Source of the DNA: CAZQFV01 sp964592645
GTDB taxonomy: Bacteria > Chloroflexota > Chloroflexia > DTKN01
NCBI GenBank assembly: GCA_964592645.1
Contig: CAZQFV010000004.1
Coordinates: 124,001 to 188,000, forward strand
DNA: 64,000 nt
Reading direction: 5' to 3'
Part shown: positions 57,289-64,000 of the stretch, one piece after another
Layout of the letters: the number at the start of each line of letters is the position of its first letter
Numbering within the stretch: the first letter of the stretch is position 1
Notes under the pieces: generated by a model
What the model was told of the DNA's origin: nothing
The model's database searches: none
Seen by the model: only the letters and a program-made list of their open reading frames with translations
Made by a program: the position numbers and the translations under genes

Positions 57289-57566
57289 CGTCCCAATAAC
57301 TCCTTGAGCCGCTCCGGTTGAAATCCGACGATTACCTCCCGGCCATCGATGACGATGGTCGGGAAGTTGCGCGCCGGGTTGTGCCGGGCCAGATCCGCCA
57401 CCACGCCGTCACGCTCCTCCGCCGGCACCAGGTCAACGTCGACGTAGCGGTACTCGACCTGCAACTCGCCCAGAAACGCCTTGGTCTTTTTGCACCAAAC
57501 GCAGGTGCTCAGGGCGTAGAGAAAGATGTCGCCGCGGTTGGTTCCATTGACGTGAACAATGTTCAT
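57285..57566 (-). CDS. glutaredoxin-like protein
   Basis: 93 residues. Active site CVWCKKTK, then VEYRYVDVDL, cis-Pro in FPTIVID and VGFQPERLKELL: a glutaredoxin/NrdH-type thioredoxin fold. ATG 57566 is preceded by GGAGGC; its stop overlaps the FTR-rubredoxin start (ATGA). The pair probably makes a ferredoxin- or rubredoxin-driven thiol-reducing system. Confidence 0.92.
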   Translation of the reverse strand: MNIVHVNGTNRGDIFLYALSTCVWCKKTKAFLGELQVEYRYVDVDLVPAEERDGVVADLARHNPARNFPTIVIDGREVIVGFQPERLKELLGR

Positions 57567-57616
57567 TTTGCCTCCTCCGGCAGAGTGGTCAGCCCCGCGC
57601 ATTCAACGCGACCCCG

Positions 57617-57645
57617 ATTGTAGCATGGATGTCGCCGATTGTAAA
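57617..57645 (-). promoter_or_regulatory. promoter of the glutaredoxin / FTR-rubredoxin operon
   Basis: On the minus strand TTTACA (57645-57640), 17 bases, TACAAT (57622-57617). Confidence 0.75.
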
Positions 57646-57715
57646 TGGGCTGGGTCACAGTTTTGCGCGCCCCGCCAGCGGTCTGCCGTGTCCCCCGATT
57701 GTCACCCACCGCCGT

Positions 57716-57785
57716 TTGCACAACGCCTGCGAGTATAGTACAATCATGCGAGGCCGTTTCTCGCTGCCTGAAAGTGTGGTATAAT
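57716..57785 (+). promoter_or_regulatory. two candidate promoters of the chemotaxis operon
   Basis: P1: TTGCAC at 57716-57721, 17 bases, TACAAT at 57739-57744. P2: TATAAT at 57780-57785 with a poor -35. P2 ends 6 bases before the cheW ATG, which would put transcription start on or next to the start codon and give a leaderless message. Confidence 0.6.
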
Positions 57786-57791
57786 TGGCCT

Positions 57792-58304
57792 ATGACATCC
57801 CAAGCGCGCATCCGGCAACTCCAGGAAGAGATGGCCCGGCGAGCCGCCCAGCCTGAGGAAAAGGTGGAAGAATCGCGCCCCGTGCTTGTCTTCCTCCTGG
57901 CTGGAGAACGCTACGCCTTTCCATTGAACACCGTGCGCGAGGTCTGCCGCGTCCACGGCATTACCCCGTTGCCTGGGCTGCCGTCCGCCGTGCTGGGGGC
58001 CACGGGGCTACGGGGTGAGGTGCTGCCCGTATTGGACCTGCGCCGCATCCTGCGGCTGCCCGAGGAGCCGCTGGGTCCAGCGAGCCGCCTGCTTGTCGTC
58101 CAGCACGAGACAACCATCGCGGCCCTGCTCGTCGACCAGGTCGAGGACATTGTCGAGCTTCAGCCGGCCACCATCGAGCCCCCTCCCAGCAGCACCGCCG
58201 ACGACAGTTGGACCCTGCTGGAGGGCATCGCCCACGAGGGCTCCAGGACCACCCGCCTGCTCGATCCAGCCAGGCTGCTGGAGGCGGTCCGCTATGCCGC
58301 CTGA
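57792..58304 (+). CDS. cheW: CheW-like chemotaxis coupling protein
   Basis: 170 residues: a short Arg/Glu-rich helix, then a CheW domain (PVLVFLLAGERYAFPLNTVREV, LPGLPSAVLGATGLRGEVLPVLDLR, LLVDQVEDIVEL). Links receptors to CheA. No ribosome site precedes the ATG, consistent with a leaderless start from P2. Confidence 0.9.
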   Translation: MTSQARIRQLQEEMARRAAQPEEKVEESRPVLVFLLAGERYAFPLNTVREVCRVHGITPLPGLPSAVLGATGLRGEVLPVLDLRRILRLPEEPLGPASRLLVVQHETTIAALLVDQVEDIVELQPATIEPPPSSTADDSWTLLEGIAHEGSRTTRLLDPARLLEAVRYAA

Positions 58305-58845
58305 AAGCGCCCTGCTGGTGATCCTCATGGAAGTGCGGAGCTGTCGCTTTGCCGTCGATGTCGGCCAGGTCGAGACCGTTCGGCGGAAAGAAACCGTGCT
58401 CCCGGCGGCGGGCGGGCCCCGCGGGCTGCTGGGGTTTCTGCTCCTGGGCGGAACCGCGGTGCCCATCGTGGACCTGTGCGACTGGCTGGGGTTCCACGGC
58501 AACGGGGAAAGCCGCGGCGGCATACTGCTCGTCCCGCCCTGGGAGGTCTCCCCGCTGGCCTTCCGGGTCGATCGGATAGAAGGGCCGCTGCAACTGTCCT
58601 GGCAGGAAGCAGCCCCGCTGCCCGGCCTGCTGCAGGAGCTGCAGCGGCGGCGCATCGTCTGGGGCTTGATCCGGCGGGGCGAGGCCGTGGTGCCGCTCAT
58701 CGACCTGGCGCAGGTTGTCTCGTCCGAGGACACAGCGGCCTTGCTGGAACTGGCCTCAGCATTGCCGGTAGCGCGGCAACGGATCGAGCGTCAAACTGTG
58801 GATCGATCCAAAGGAGGTGGCAATGGATCAGCCGGCGTGGGGTGA
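58294..58845 (+). CDS. second, divergent CheW-like protein
   Basis: 183 residues overlapping the first cheW. CheW-type strands are visible (VEVRSCRFAVDVGQVETV-like start, GLLGFLLLGGTAVPIVDL, AFRVDRIEGP, AVVPLIDLAQVV) but the domain is short and the C-terminus overlaps the receptor gene start. Two CheW in one operon may tune array composition. Confidence 0.75.
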   Translation: MPPESALLVILMEVRSCRFAVDVGQVETVRRKETVLPAAGGPRGLLGFLLLGGTAVPIVDLCDWLGFHGNGESRGGILLVPPWEVSPLAFRVDRIEGPLQLSWQEAAPLPGLLQELQRRRIVWGLIRRGEAVVPLIDLAQVVSSEDTAALLELASALPVARQRIERQTVDRSKGGGNGSAGVG

Positions 58846-60304
58846 ACGTGTCCTGTCCTACTTTATGACGACCAATATGTCGCAGGAGGAGCGCCAGCGG
58901 CGCAGCTCCACGGTAGCCAACCTGTCCTTGGCCCAACTGGTGGGCACAGTGGCCCTGACGATCGCCCACTGGATCACCGGGAATATCCAGTACCCCACCG
59001 TTTGGGTCGCGCTGGCGCTGGTCGTGGTGTCCGCCCTGGTGGCCCTGTGGCTGGCCCGCTCCCACCGGCCTATAGAGGGCTCCTGGATCATCGTGGTGGC
59101 CGTCTCGGTGGTGGCCACCCTGCTCGTGGCCCAGGAGAGTGGGCTGTACGGAGAGCGGCCAGCGCTTTCGGCCATCATCTTCATCTGGCCGATCCTCGTC
59201 GCCGGCACCACCCTGCCCGGCCATACCGTCTACGGGGTCGCGGCGATCGACACGCTCCTCTTTATCGCCTTCACCGTCTCGCCCACCACGCTGGTCGCCG
59301 ATCCGGTCCTCAAGAGCTTCCTCTGGCAGTACACCTTCAGCATGGCGGCCTGCTACCTGTTCGTCGCCTATGTCATCCGGCGCAACGCCGCCTCGCTGCA
59401 GGCCGCGCTGCGAGAATCGGACCAACGGGCCCAGGAGATCCTGGCCGCCAACGAGACACTGATGGATAAGAATATCCAGCAGGTCACCCTGGCCGCGCAG
59501 CTAAGCGTCTCGGCCGCGGAGATGTCGGCGACCTCCCGGCAGCAGGCCAGCGGCGCCACCGAGCAGGCCTCGGCCATCAGCGAGGTGACCTCGACGATCG
59601 AGGAGATGGGCTATACCGCGCGGCAGATTGCCCAGAGCTCGGAGAACGTCGCCCAGTTGGCCGAGCAGACCCTGGCGGCGGTAGGCGAGGGGCAGAGCGC
59701 GGTGGACGAAAGCGTGGCGGCGATGGAGGGCATCAAGGCGCGGGTGCAGGAACTGGCCAACAAGGTCCTGGTCCTGGGCGAACACTCCCAGCGCATCGGC
59801 GAGATCATGGAGATCATCAACGGCATTGCCGACGAGACCCACCTCCTGGCATTGAACGCGGCCATCGAGTCGGCGGCGGCCGGCGAGCACGGCCGCCGTT
59901 TCGCCGTCGTGGCCGCCGAGGTCAAGAACCTGGCCAACCGGGCCATGGAGTCGTCCAAGGAGGTCCGCGGGATCATCGCCGAGATCCAGCGCTCCACCAA
60001 CGCCTCGGTGATGGCCGCCGAGGAAGGGCTGAAGGAGACCGAGCGCGGCGCGAACCGCGTCTACCAGGCCGGCCGGGCGATGGAGGAGATCGTCCTCCTG
60101 GCCCAACGCACGAGCCAGGCCTCCCAGGAGATCTCCCTGGCCACCACTCAGCAGCGCACTGCCAGCGAGCAGATCGTGGAAACGATGCGCGAGATCGCCG
60201 AGGTGGCCAACCAGACGGCCGAGGGCAGCCGCCAGGTAGCCGAGGCGGCGGCGACACTGTCCAGAATTGGGGAACAATTACAGTCGGCCGGCAGACAGGA
60301 TTAG
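58823..60304 (+). CDS. methyl-accepting chemotaxis protein with polytopic N-terminus
   Basis: 493 residues. The N-terminal 180 residues hold about six membrane helices with very short loops, so there is no extracellular sensor domain. The signalling domain follows, with the hairpin tip ADETHLLALNAAIESAAAGE-type sequence and RFAVVAAEVKNLANRA. Sensing is probably of membrane or energy state or via the helices themselves. ATG 58823 follows AAGGAGG. No C-terminal CheR-binding pentapeptide. Confidence 0.93.
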   Translation: MDQPAWGERVLSYFMTTNMSQEERQRRSSTVANLSLAQLVGTVALTIAHWITGNIQYPTVWVALALVVVSALVALWLARSHRPIEGSWIIVVAVSVVATLLVAQESGLYGERPALSAIIFIWPILVAGTTLPGHTVYGVAAIDTLLFIAFTVSPTTLVADPVLKSFLWQYTFSMAACYLFVAYVIRRNAASLQAALRESDQRAQEILAANETLMDKNIQQVTLAAQLSVSAAEMSATSRQQASGATEQASAISEVTSTIEEMGYTARQIAQSSENVAQLAEQTLAAVGEGQSAVDESVAAMEGIKARVQELANKVLVLGEHSQRIGEIMEIINGIADETHLLALNAAIESAAAGEHGRRFAVVAAEVKNLANRAMESSKEVRGIIAEIQRSTNASVMAAEEGLKETERGANRVYQAGRAMEEIVLLAQRTSQASQEISLATTQQRTASEQIVETMREIAEVANQTAEGSRQVAEAAATLSRIGEQLQSAGRQD

Positions 60305-60345
60305 GGGGCGCTGCCCATTGGGCATCGGGCATCGCACCTCGACCC
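60305..60345. repeat. short heptad-like stretch before cheA
   Basis: CATTGGG CATCGGG CATCGCA units at about 60317-60337. The weakest member of the 7-nt-periodic class in this window. Confidence 0.4.
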
Positions 60346-60363
60346 GCGAAACGATCACCTACC

Positions 60364-62556
60364 ATGGCTGAACTCGACCTTACCGCCTTCTACGGACAGT
60401 TCCGTGACGAAGCCTGGGATAACCTGAACACCCTGGAGCAGGGGCTGACGACGCTGGAGGCCCATCCGGAGGACACGGCCCTGCTCGACCGTATGCTGCG
60501 CGCAGTACACACCACCAAGGGGTCGGCCAAGATCATGGGGTTTGCCGAGATCAACCGCCTGGCCCACGAGATCGAGGAGGTGCTGGGGGCGATCCGCAAA
60601 GGCAACGCGCGCATGACCGCGGAGGTCGGCAGCACGCTGCTCCAGGCCGGCCAGGCCATCCGCACGCTGACACTCAACCGGCTGGAAGGCCGCAACGACC
60701 CGGTGGACGAGAGCGGCCTGCTGGCCGCCATGCGGCGCCTGCTGGGCATCCCCTCACCGGCCCCGGAGTCCGCGGAGCCGGTGGTCACCGTGGCCGCTCC
60801 CGCGGCCGGACGTCCGCGGGAGACGATGCGCGTCGACATGGAGTTGGTCAACCAGTTGGCCCGGCTGGTCGGCGAGACGCTGGCCCTGCAGCAGCAGTCG
60901 CTCGCCGAGCGCAGCGCCCTGCACGACATGGGGCTGGCGCACGAGGCCGTGGCCCACGAGCTCGACGGCCTGAAGGAGCGCCTGCTGGCGGCCCGCGACC
61001 GCTTCCGGCCGCGGCAGGCAGAGGAGATACTGAGCCGCATCGAGGCGCTAGAGACGGCCTTGCAGCGGCTGAACCAGCAGCGCACCGATTTCACACGGCG
61101 GCACGTCAACCTGCTCGACCGGTTTTCCCTGACGCTGGATGAGCTGCGCCAGCAGTCGCTGGCCATCCGCATGGTGCCCATCGGCACCCTGTTCGAGATC
61201 TTCCCGGGCGTCGTACGGCGCATGGCCGGCGAGGTCGGCGTCGAGGTGGCGCTGGAAGTCCGCGGCGCCGACGTGGAGTTGGACCGCCGGGTGCTCGACA
61301 TGCTGCGCGAGCCGCTCGTCCACATGGTGCGCAATGCCCTGGCCCATGGGATCGAGCCGGCCGAAGAGCGCGTTCGCCAACACAAGCCGCGCCGGGGGCA
61401 CCTGCTGCTGGAGGCCGTCCAACAGGGGCGCCGGGTGCAGGTGCATGTGCGCGACGACGGCCGGGGCATTGACCTGGAGAAGGTACGGCGAGCAGCCGTG
61501 GAGCGCGGCCTAATCGATGAAGAGCGGGCCCGGGCGGCCGACGAAAGGACACTCCTGGATTTCCTCTTCCGGCCGGCCTTTTCCACCCGCCGCCAGGCCG
61601 ACGACCTCTCCGGGCGCGGCGTCGGGCTGGACGCGGTGCAGTCGACCATGCGCCAGCTCAACGGCTTTGCCCATGTCCAGACGCAGGCCGGCCACGGCTC
61701 GACCTTTACCCTGGACGTCCCCCTGACCCTGGCAACCATCCGCGTGCTCCTGGTCAAAGCCGGCGAAGCCGACCTGGCCATCCCCAGCGGCGCCGCGCGC
61801 GGCCTGGTGCGCATTCTGCCCGGCCAGACCGTGCCGATCGAAGGCCGGCCGACCCTGCGCTGGCACGAGCGCACCGTGCCCATCCATGCCCTGGCGGCGA
61901 CCCTGGGGCTGGACACCAAGTCTGCCCCGGAAGGGCCGCGGCCCGCCATCATCGCCGGGGCCGACGAATACCCCATCGCGCTGCTGGTGGACCGACTCGT
62001 GGACGAGATCGAGGTCGTCGTCCGGCCGCTGGGCGACATCCTCGGCGCCAGCCCCTACTTCTCGGCGGCCACGATCATCGGTACGGACCAGGTGGTCCCT
62101 ATCCTGGACGTGGGCGGCCTGCTGCTGGCGCGCGCGGCGCCGAGCAGCAGAGCGCCGCAAGCGGCTGCCGAGGTAGCTGTCCCGCGGGATCCCCCGACGC
62201 TCCTCCTCGTGGAAGACGCCATCACCACGCGAGAGCTGGAGCGCAGCATCCTGGAGGCGGCCGGCTACCGGGTGGAGACGGCGATGGATGGGGTGGATGC
62301 CCTGCAAAAGATGGAGCGGGGCAACTTTCGGCTGGTCATCACCGACATCGAGATGCCGCGCATGGACGGGTTCGAGCTCACAAGCCGTATCCGACAGGAG
62401 CCCCGCTGGGCCGGCGTGCCGGTGGTCATCATCAGCGCCCGGGGGGATGAGGAGAGTCGGCGCCAGGGACTGGAAGCAGGAGCCCAGGGGTACATTATCA
62501 AGAGCCGTTTCGACCAGGGCAACCTGCTGGAGACGATCTCCCAGCTGCTGGCATGA
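60364..62556 (+). CDS. cheA: CheA histidine kinase with C-terminal receiver domain
   Basis: 730 residues. Hpt domain with phospho-His49 (RAVHTTKGSAK), dimerisation helices (VNQLARLVGETLALQQQSL), HATPase with LVHMVRNALAHGIEP (N box), DDGRGI and GRGVGLDAV, a CheW-like domain, then a receiver domain from about 613 with phospho-Asp661 (LVITDIEMPRMDG). The fused receiver may act as phosphate sink. No P2 CheY-binding domain is evident. No clear ribosome site. Confidence 0.95.
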   Translation: MAELDLTAFYGQFRDEAWDNLNTLEQGLTTLEAHPEDTALLDRMLRAVHTTKGSAKIMGFAEINRLAHEIEEVLGAIRKGNARMTAEVGSTLLQAGQAIRTLTLNRLEGRNDPVDESGLLAAMRRLLGIPSPAPESAEPVVTVAAPAAGRPRETMRVDMELVNQLARLVGETLALQQQSLAERSALHDMGLAHEAVAHELDGLKERLLAARDRFRPRQAEEILSRIEALETALQRLNQQRTDFTRRHVNLLDRFSLTLDELRQQSLAIRMVPIGTLFEIFPGVVRRMAGEVGVEVALEVRGADVELDRRVLDMLREPLVHMVRNALAHGIEPAEERVRQHKPRRGHLLLEAVQQGRRVQVHVRDDGRGIDLEKVRRAAVERGLIDEERARAADERTLLDFLFRPAFSTRRQADDLSGRGVGLDAVQSTMRQLNGFAHVQTQAGHGSTFTLDVPLTLATIRVLLVKAGEADLAIPSGAARGLVRILPGQTVPIEGRPTLRWHERTVPIHALAATLGLDTKSAPEGPRPAIIAGADEYPIALLVDRLVDEIEVVVRPLGDILGASPYFSAATIIGTDQVVPILDVGGLLLARAAPSSRAPQAAAEVAVPRDPPTLLLVEDAITTRELERSILEAAGYRVETAMDGVDALQKMERGNFRLVITDIEMPRMDGFELTSRIRQEPRWAGVPVVIISARGDEESRRQGLEAGAQGYIIKSRFDQGNLLETISQLLA

Positions 62557-62652
62557 AGCAGACCGCGGCCGGGCCCCCAAGCGGCCAAGGACCGCACCGG
62601 GGACGCCGCCACGGGGCGTAGGACAGCCCGGAAATAAACTCGGAGGTAACGG

Positions 62653-63030
62653 ATGGCCGCTCGCATCCTCATTGTGGACGACAGTCAGTTGGTCAAAGAC
62701 ATCGTCAGGCTGCGCCTGGAGGCGCTGGGCTACCAGGTCGCGATGGCCGGGAGCGGGGAAGAAGCCCTGGACGAAATCCACCGCAACCTGCCCGACCTGA
62801 TGGTGCTCGACATCCGCATGCCCGGGATCGACGGCTACGAGGTCTGCCGCCGGCTGCGGCAGGATGCCGAACCCGCCGTACGCGACCTCCCGGTGATCGC
62901 TCTAACCTCAATGGACGATACCCAGGTGGGCTTCGAGGCCGGGGTGGACGACTACCTGAACAAGGACTTTGACCTGCTGGACCTGGGCGACCGCATCTCC
63001 TTCCTGCTGCGGATGAGGGGAATTGAGTAG
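62653..63030 (+). CDS. CheY-like single-domain response regulator
   Basis: 125 residues: D9/D10, phospho-acceptor D53 (LMVLDIRMPG), a Thr in VIALTSMDD and a Lys in DYLNKDFD. CGGAGG precedes the start. Probably the output or adaptation regulator of this system. Its TAG is followed at once by the cheB ATG. Confidence 0.93.
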   Translation: MAARILIVDDSQLVKDIVRLRLEALGYQVAMAGSGEEALDEIHRNLPDLMVLDIRMPGIDGYEVCRRLRQDAEPAVRDLPVIALTSMDDTQVGFEAGVDDYLNKDFDLLDLGDRISFLLRMRGIE

Positions 63031-64000
63031 ATGCATCCGACCGCGGAGCGCTCGTCACAGAATGAGGGGGCCCACCTGCGCGTCCTGGTCGTCGACGACT
63101 CGCCGGTGGCCCGCTCGGTGCTGCGCTCCATCCTGGAGGCGGATCCCGGGCTGGAGGTGGTCGGCACGGCGCGCAACGGGCTGGAAGGGGTGCAGATGGT
63201 CGAGCGGCTCCGGCCGGACGTCATCACCATGGACGTGCGCATGCCGGAGATGGATGGGTACGAGGCCACGCAACAGATCATGGCCTACCACCCGACGCCG
63301 ATCCTGATCGTCACCGCCTCCCTGGCCAAGCAGGACGTGGACTTTTCCTTCCGCATGCTGGAGGCCGGGGCGCTGGACATCTTCGAGAAGCCGGCCGGGG
63401 ACGACGCGGCGGCGCTGCGGGGCATCGCCCAGTCCCTGGTGGAGCGGGTCCGGCTGCTTTCACGGGTGCGGGTCATCACCCACCTGCGCGGGCGGCGGCG
63501 CGCCGGTGCGCCCGCCCCGATTCGCCATGTCGAGGTCAAGCCCAGCGCGGTGCCGCTCCAGGCCCCGGACCGGCTGGTGGTCATCGGCGCTTCCACGGGA
63601 GGGCCGCGGGCGCTCCAGCGCATCCTGGCGCAACTGCCGGCCGACTTCCCCGCCCCGCTGTTGGTCGTCCAACACATCGCCAAGGGGTTCACCCAGGGCC
63701 TGGCCGACTGGCTGGCCGGGGAGACAGCGCTGCGCGTGGCCCTGGCCCGCGAGGGCGAAGGGCTAGAGGCCGGCCGGGTCTATGTGGCGCCCGAGGACCG
63801 GCACATCGTGCCCGAGCGGCAGTTGATCCACCTGGCCGACACGCCCCGGACGACCCCCATCCCATCGGTCGATGTCACCATGCTGGCGGCGGCCAGGTCC
63901 TGGGGCAGCCGGGCTGTCGGCGTCCTGCTCACCGGAATGGGCAGCGACGGGGCCCATGGGCTACTGGCGATCCGCCGGGCCGGCGGATCAACCATTGCCC
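63031..64000 (+). CDS. cheB: CheB protein-glutamate methylesterase (3' end outside window)
   Basis: 323 codons are visible. Receiver domain with phospho-Asp68 (VITMDVRMPEMDG) and a linker, then the methylesterase domain with catalytic Ser188 (VIGASTGGP), His215 (VVQHIAKGF) and Asp306 (LTGMGSDGAHG). It removes methyl groups from receptors. CheR is not in the window and may follow. Only the last few dozen residues are missing. Confidence 0.96.
   Translation, partial: MHPTAERSSQNEGAHLRVLVVDDSPVARSVLRSILEADPGLEVVGTARNGLEGVQMVERLRPDVITMDVRMPEMDGYEATQQIMAYHPTPILIVTASLAKQDVDFSFRMLEAGALDIFEKPAGDDAAALRGIAQSLVERVRLLSRVRVITHLRGRRRAGAPAPIRHVEVKPSAVPLQAPDRLVVIGASTGGPRALQRILAQLPADFPAPLLVVQHIAKGFTQGLADWLAGETALRVALAREGEGLEAGRVYVAPEDRHIVPERQLIHLADTPRTTPIPSVDVTMLAAARSWGSRAVGVLLTGMGSDGAHGLLAIRRAGGSTIA

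Noticed and set aside
1..64000. CRISPR array, prophage, insertion sequence or integrase
   Set aside because: No direct-repeat/spacer pattern, transposase or phage structural gene was seen. The heptad stretches are too short and degenerate to be CRISPR.

Overview
The window is a GC-rich bacterial chromosome segment. It is densely coded, with many ATGA-type overlaps and strong AGGAGG ribosome sites. Gene content points to an anaerobic member of the Chloroflexota, probably Anaerolineae-like. The clues are an NfnAB-type transhydrogenase, a tungsten-type aldehyde:ferredoxin oxidoreductase, a ferredoxin-thioredoxin-reductase/rubredoxin fusion, a selenocysteine trait, many lipoproteins, and FLPLV-like tails on secreted proteins. 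The taxonomic call is inference; no rRNA or tRNA gene was seen.

Layout. 1-2.0 kb: the end of a D-aminoacylase-like amidohydrolase, a zinc-ribbon protein, and a CHAT-protease remnant interrupted by a GC-rich repeat. 1.7-10.9 kb (minus strand): one long gene train. In transcription order it holds two paralogous MutS-like ATPases, two paralogous Cys-rich proteins resembling DUF6062, enolase, a histidine phosphatase, an OmpR-type regulator, an MFS transporter and two small proteins. It is driven by a perfect consensus promoter at 11.1 kb that lies back to back with another perfect promoter. 11.1-15.7 kb (plus): a selenium cluster of EF2568-type class V aminotransferase, YedE transporter, TusA-like protein, SelD (itself a selenoprotein with an in-frame TGA) and a DUF3343 protein. 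15.7-19.1 kb: a riboswitch-like leader with terminator, then a NitT/TauT-type double permease and ATPase. 19.1-21.6 kb (minus): a three-gene ABC-2 exporter. 22.0-29.0 kb: a full dipeptide ABC importer and a convergent C45-type peptidase/acyltransferase. 29.7-34.4 kb: a TPR/zinc-ribbon membrane protein, threonine aldolase, patatin and an anion permease.

34.5-47.9 kb is an envelope region: a beta-helix lipoprotein, a PBP1C-like penicillin-binding protein, a membrane protein, a 2001-residue alpha-2-macroglobulin with an intact thioester motif, another lipoprotein and a TspO-like protein. 48.3-53.6 kb: aldehyde:ferredoxin oxidoreductase, class II aldolase and a FecCD-type metal or cofactor importer. 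53.8-57.6 kb: NfnA and NfnB split by a small membrane protein, then FTR-rubredoxin and glutaredoxin on the other strand. 57.8-64.0 kb: a chemotaxis operon (two CheW, MCP, CheA with receiver, CheY, CheB cut by the window edge).

The best candidate for an undescribed system is the promoter-led cassette of tandem MutS-like ATPases plus tandem Cys-rich proteins at 6.2-11.1 kb. Both ATPases carry Asn in place of the Walker B Asp, and the second Cys-rich gene runs in frame into enolase without a stop. Also notable are three structured leaders (11.2, 12.6 and 15.7 kb) and a family of 7-nt-periodic intergenic repeats seen at five sites.
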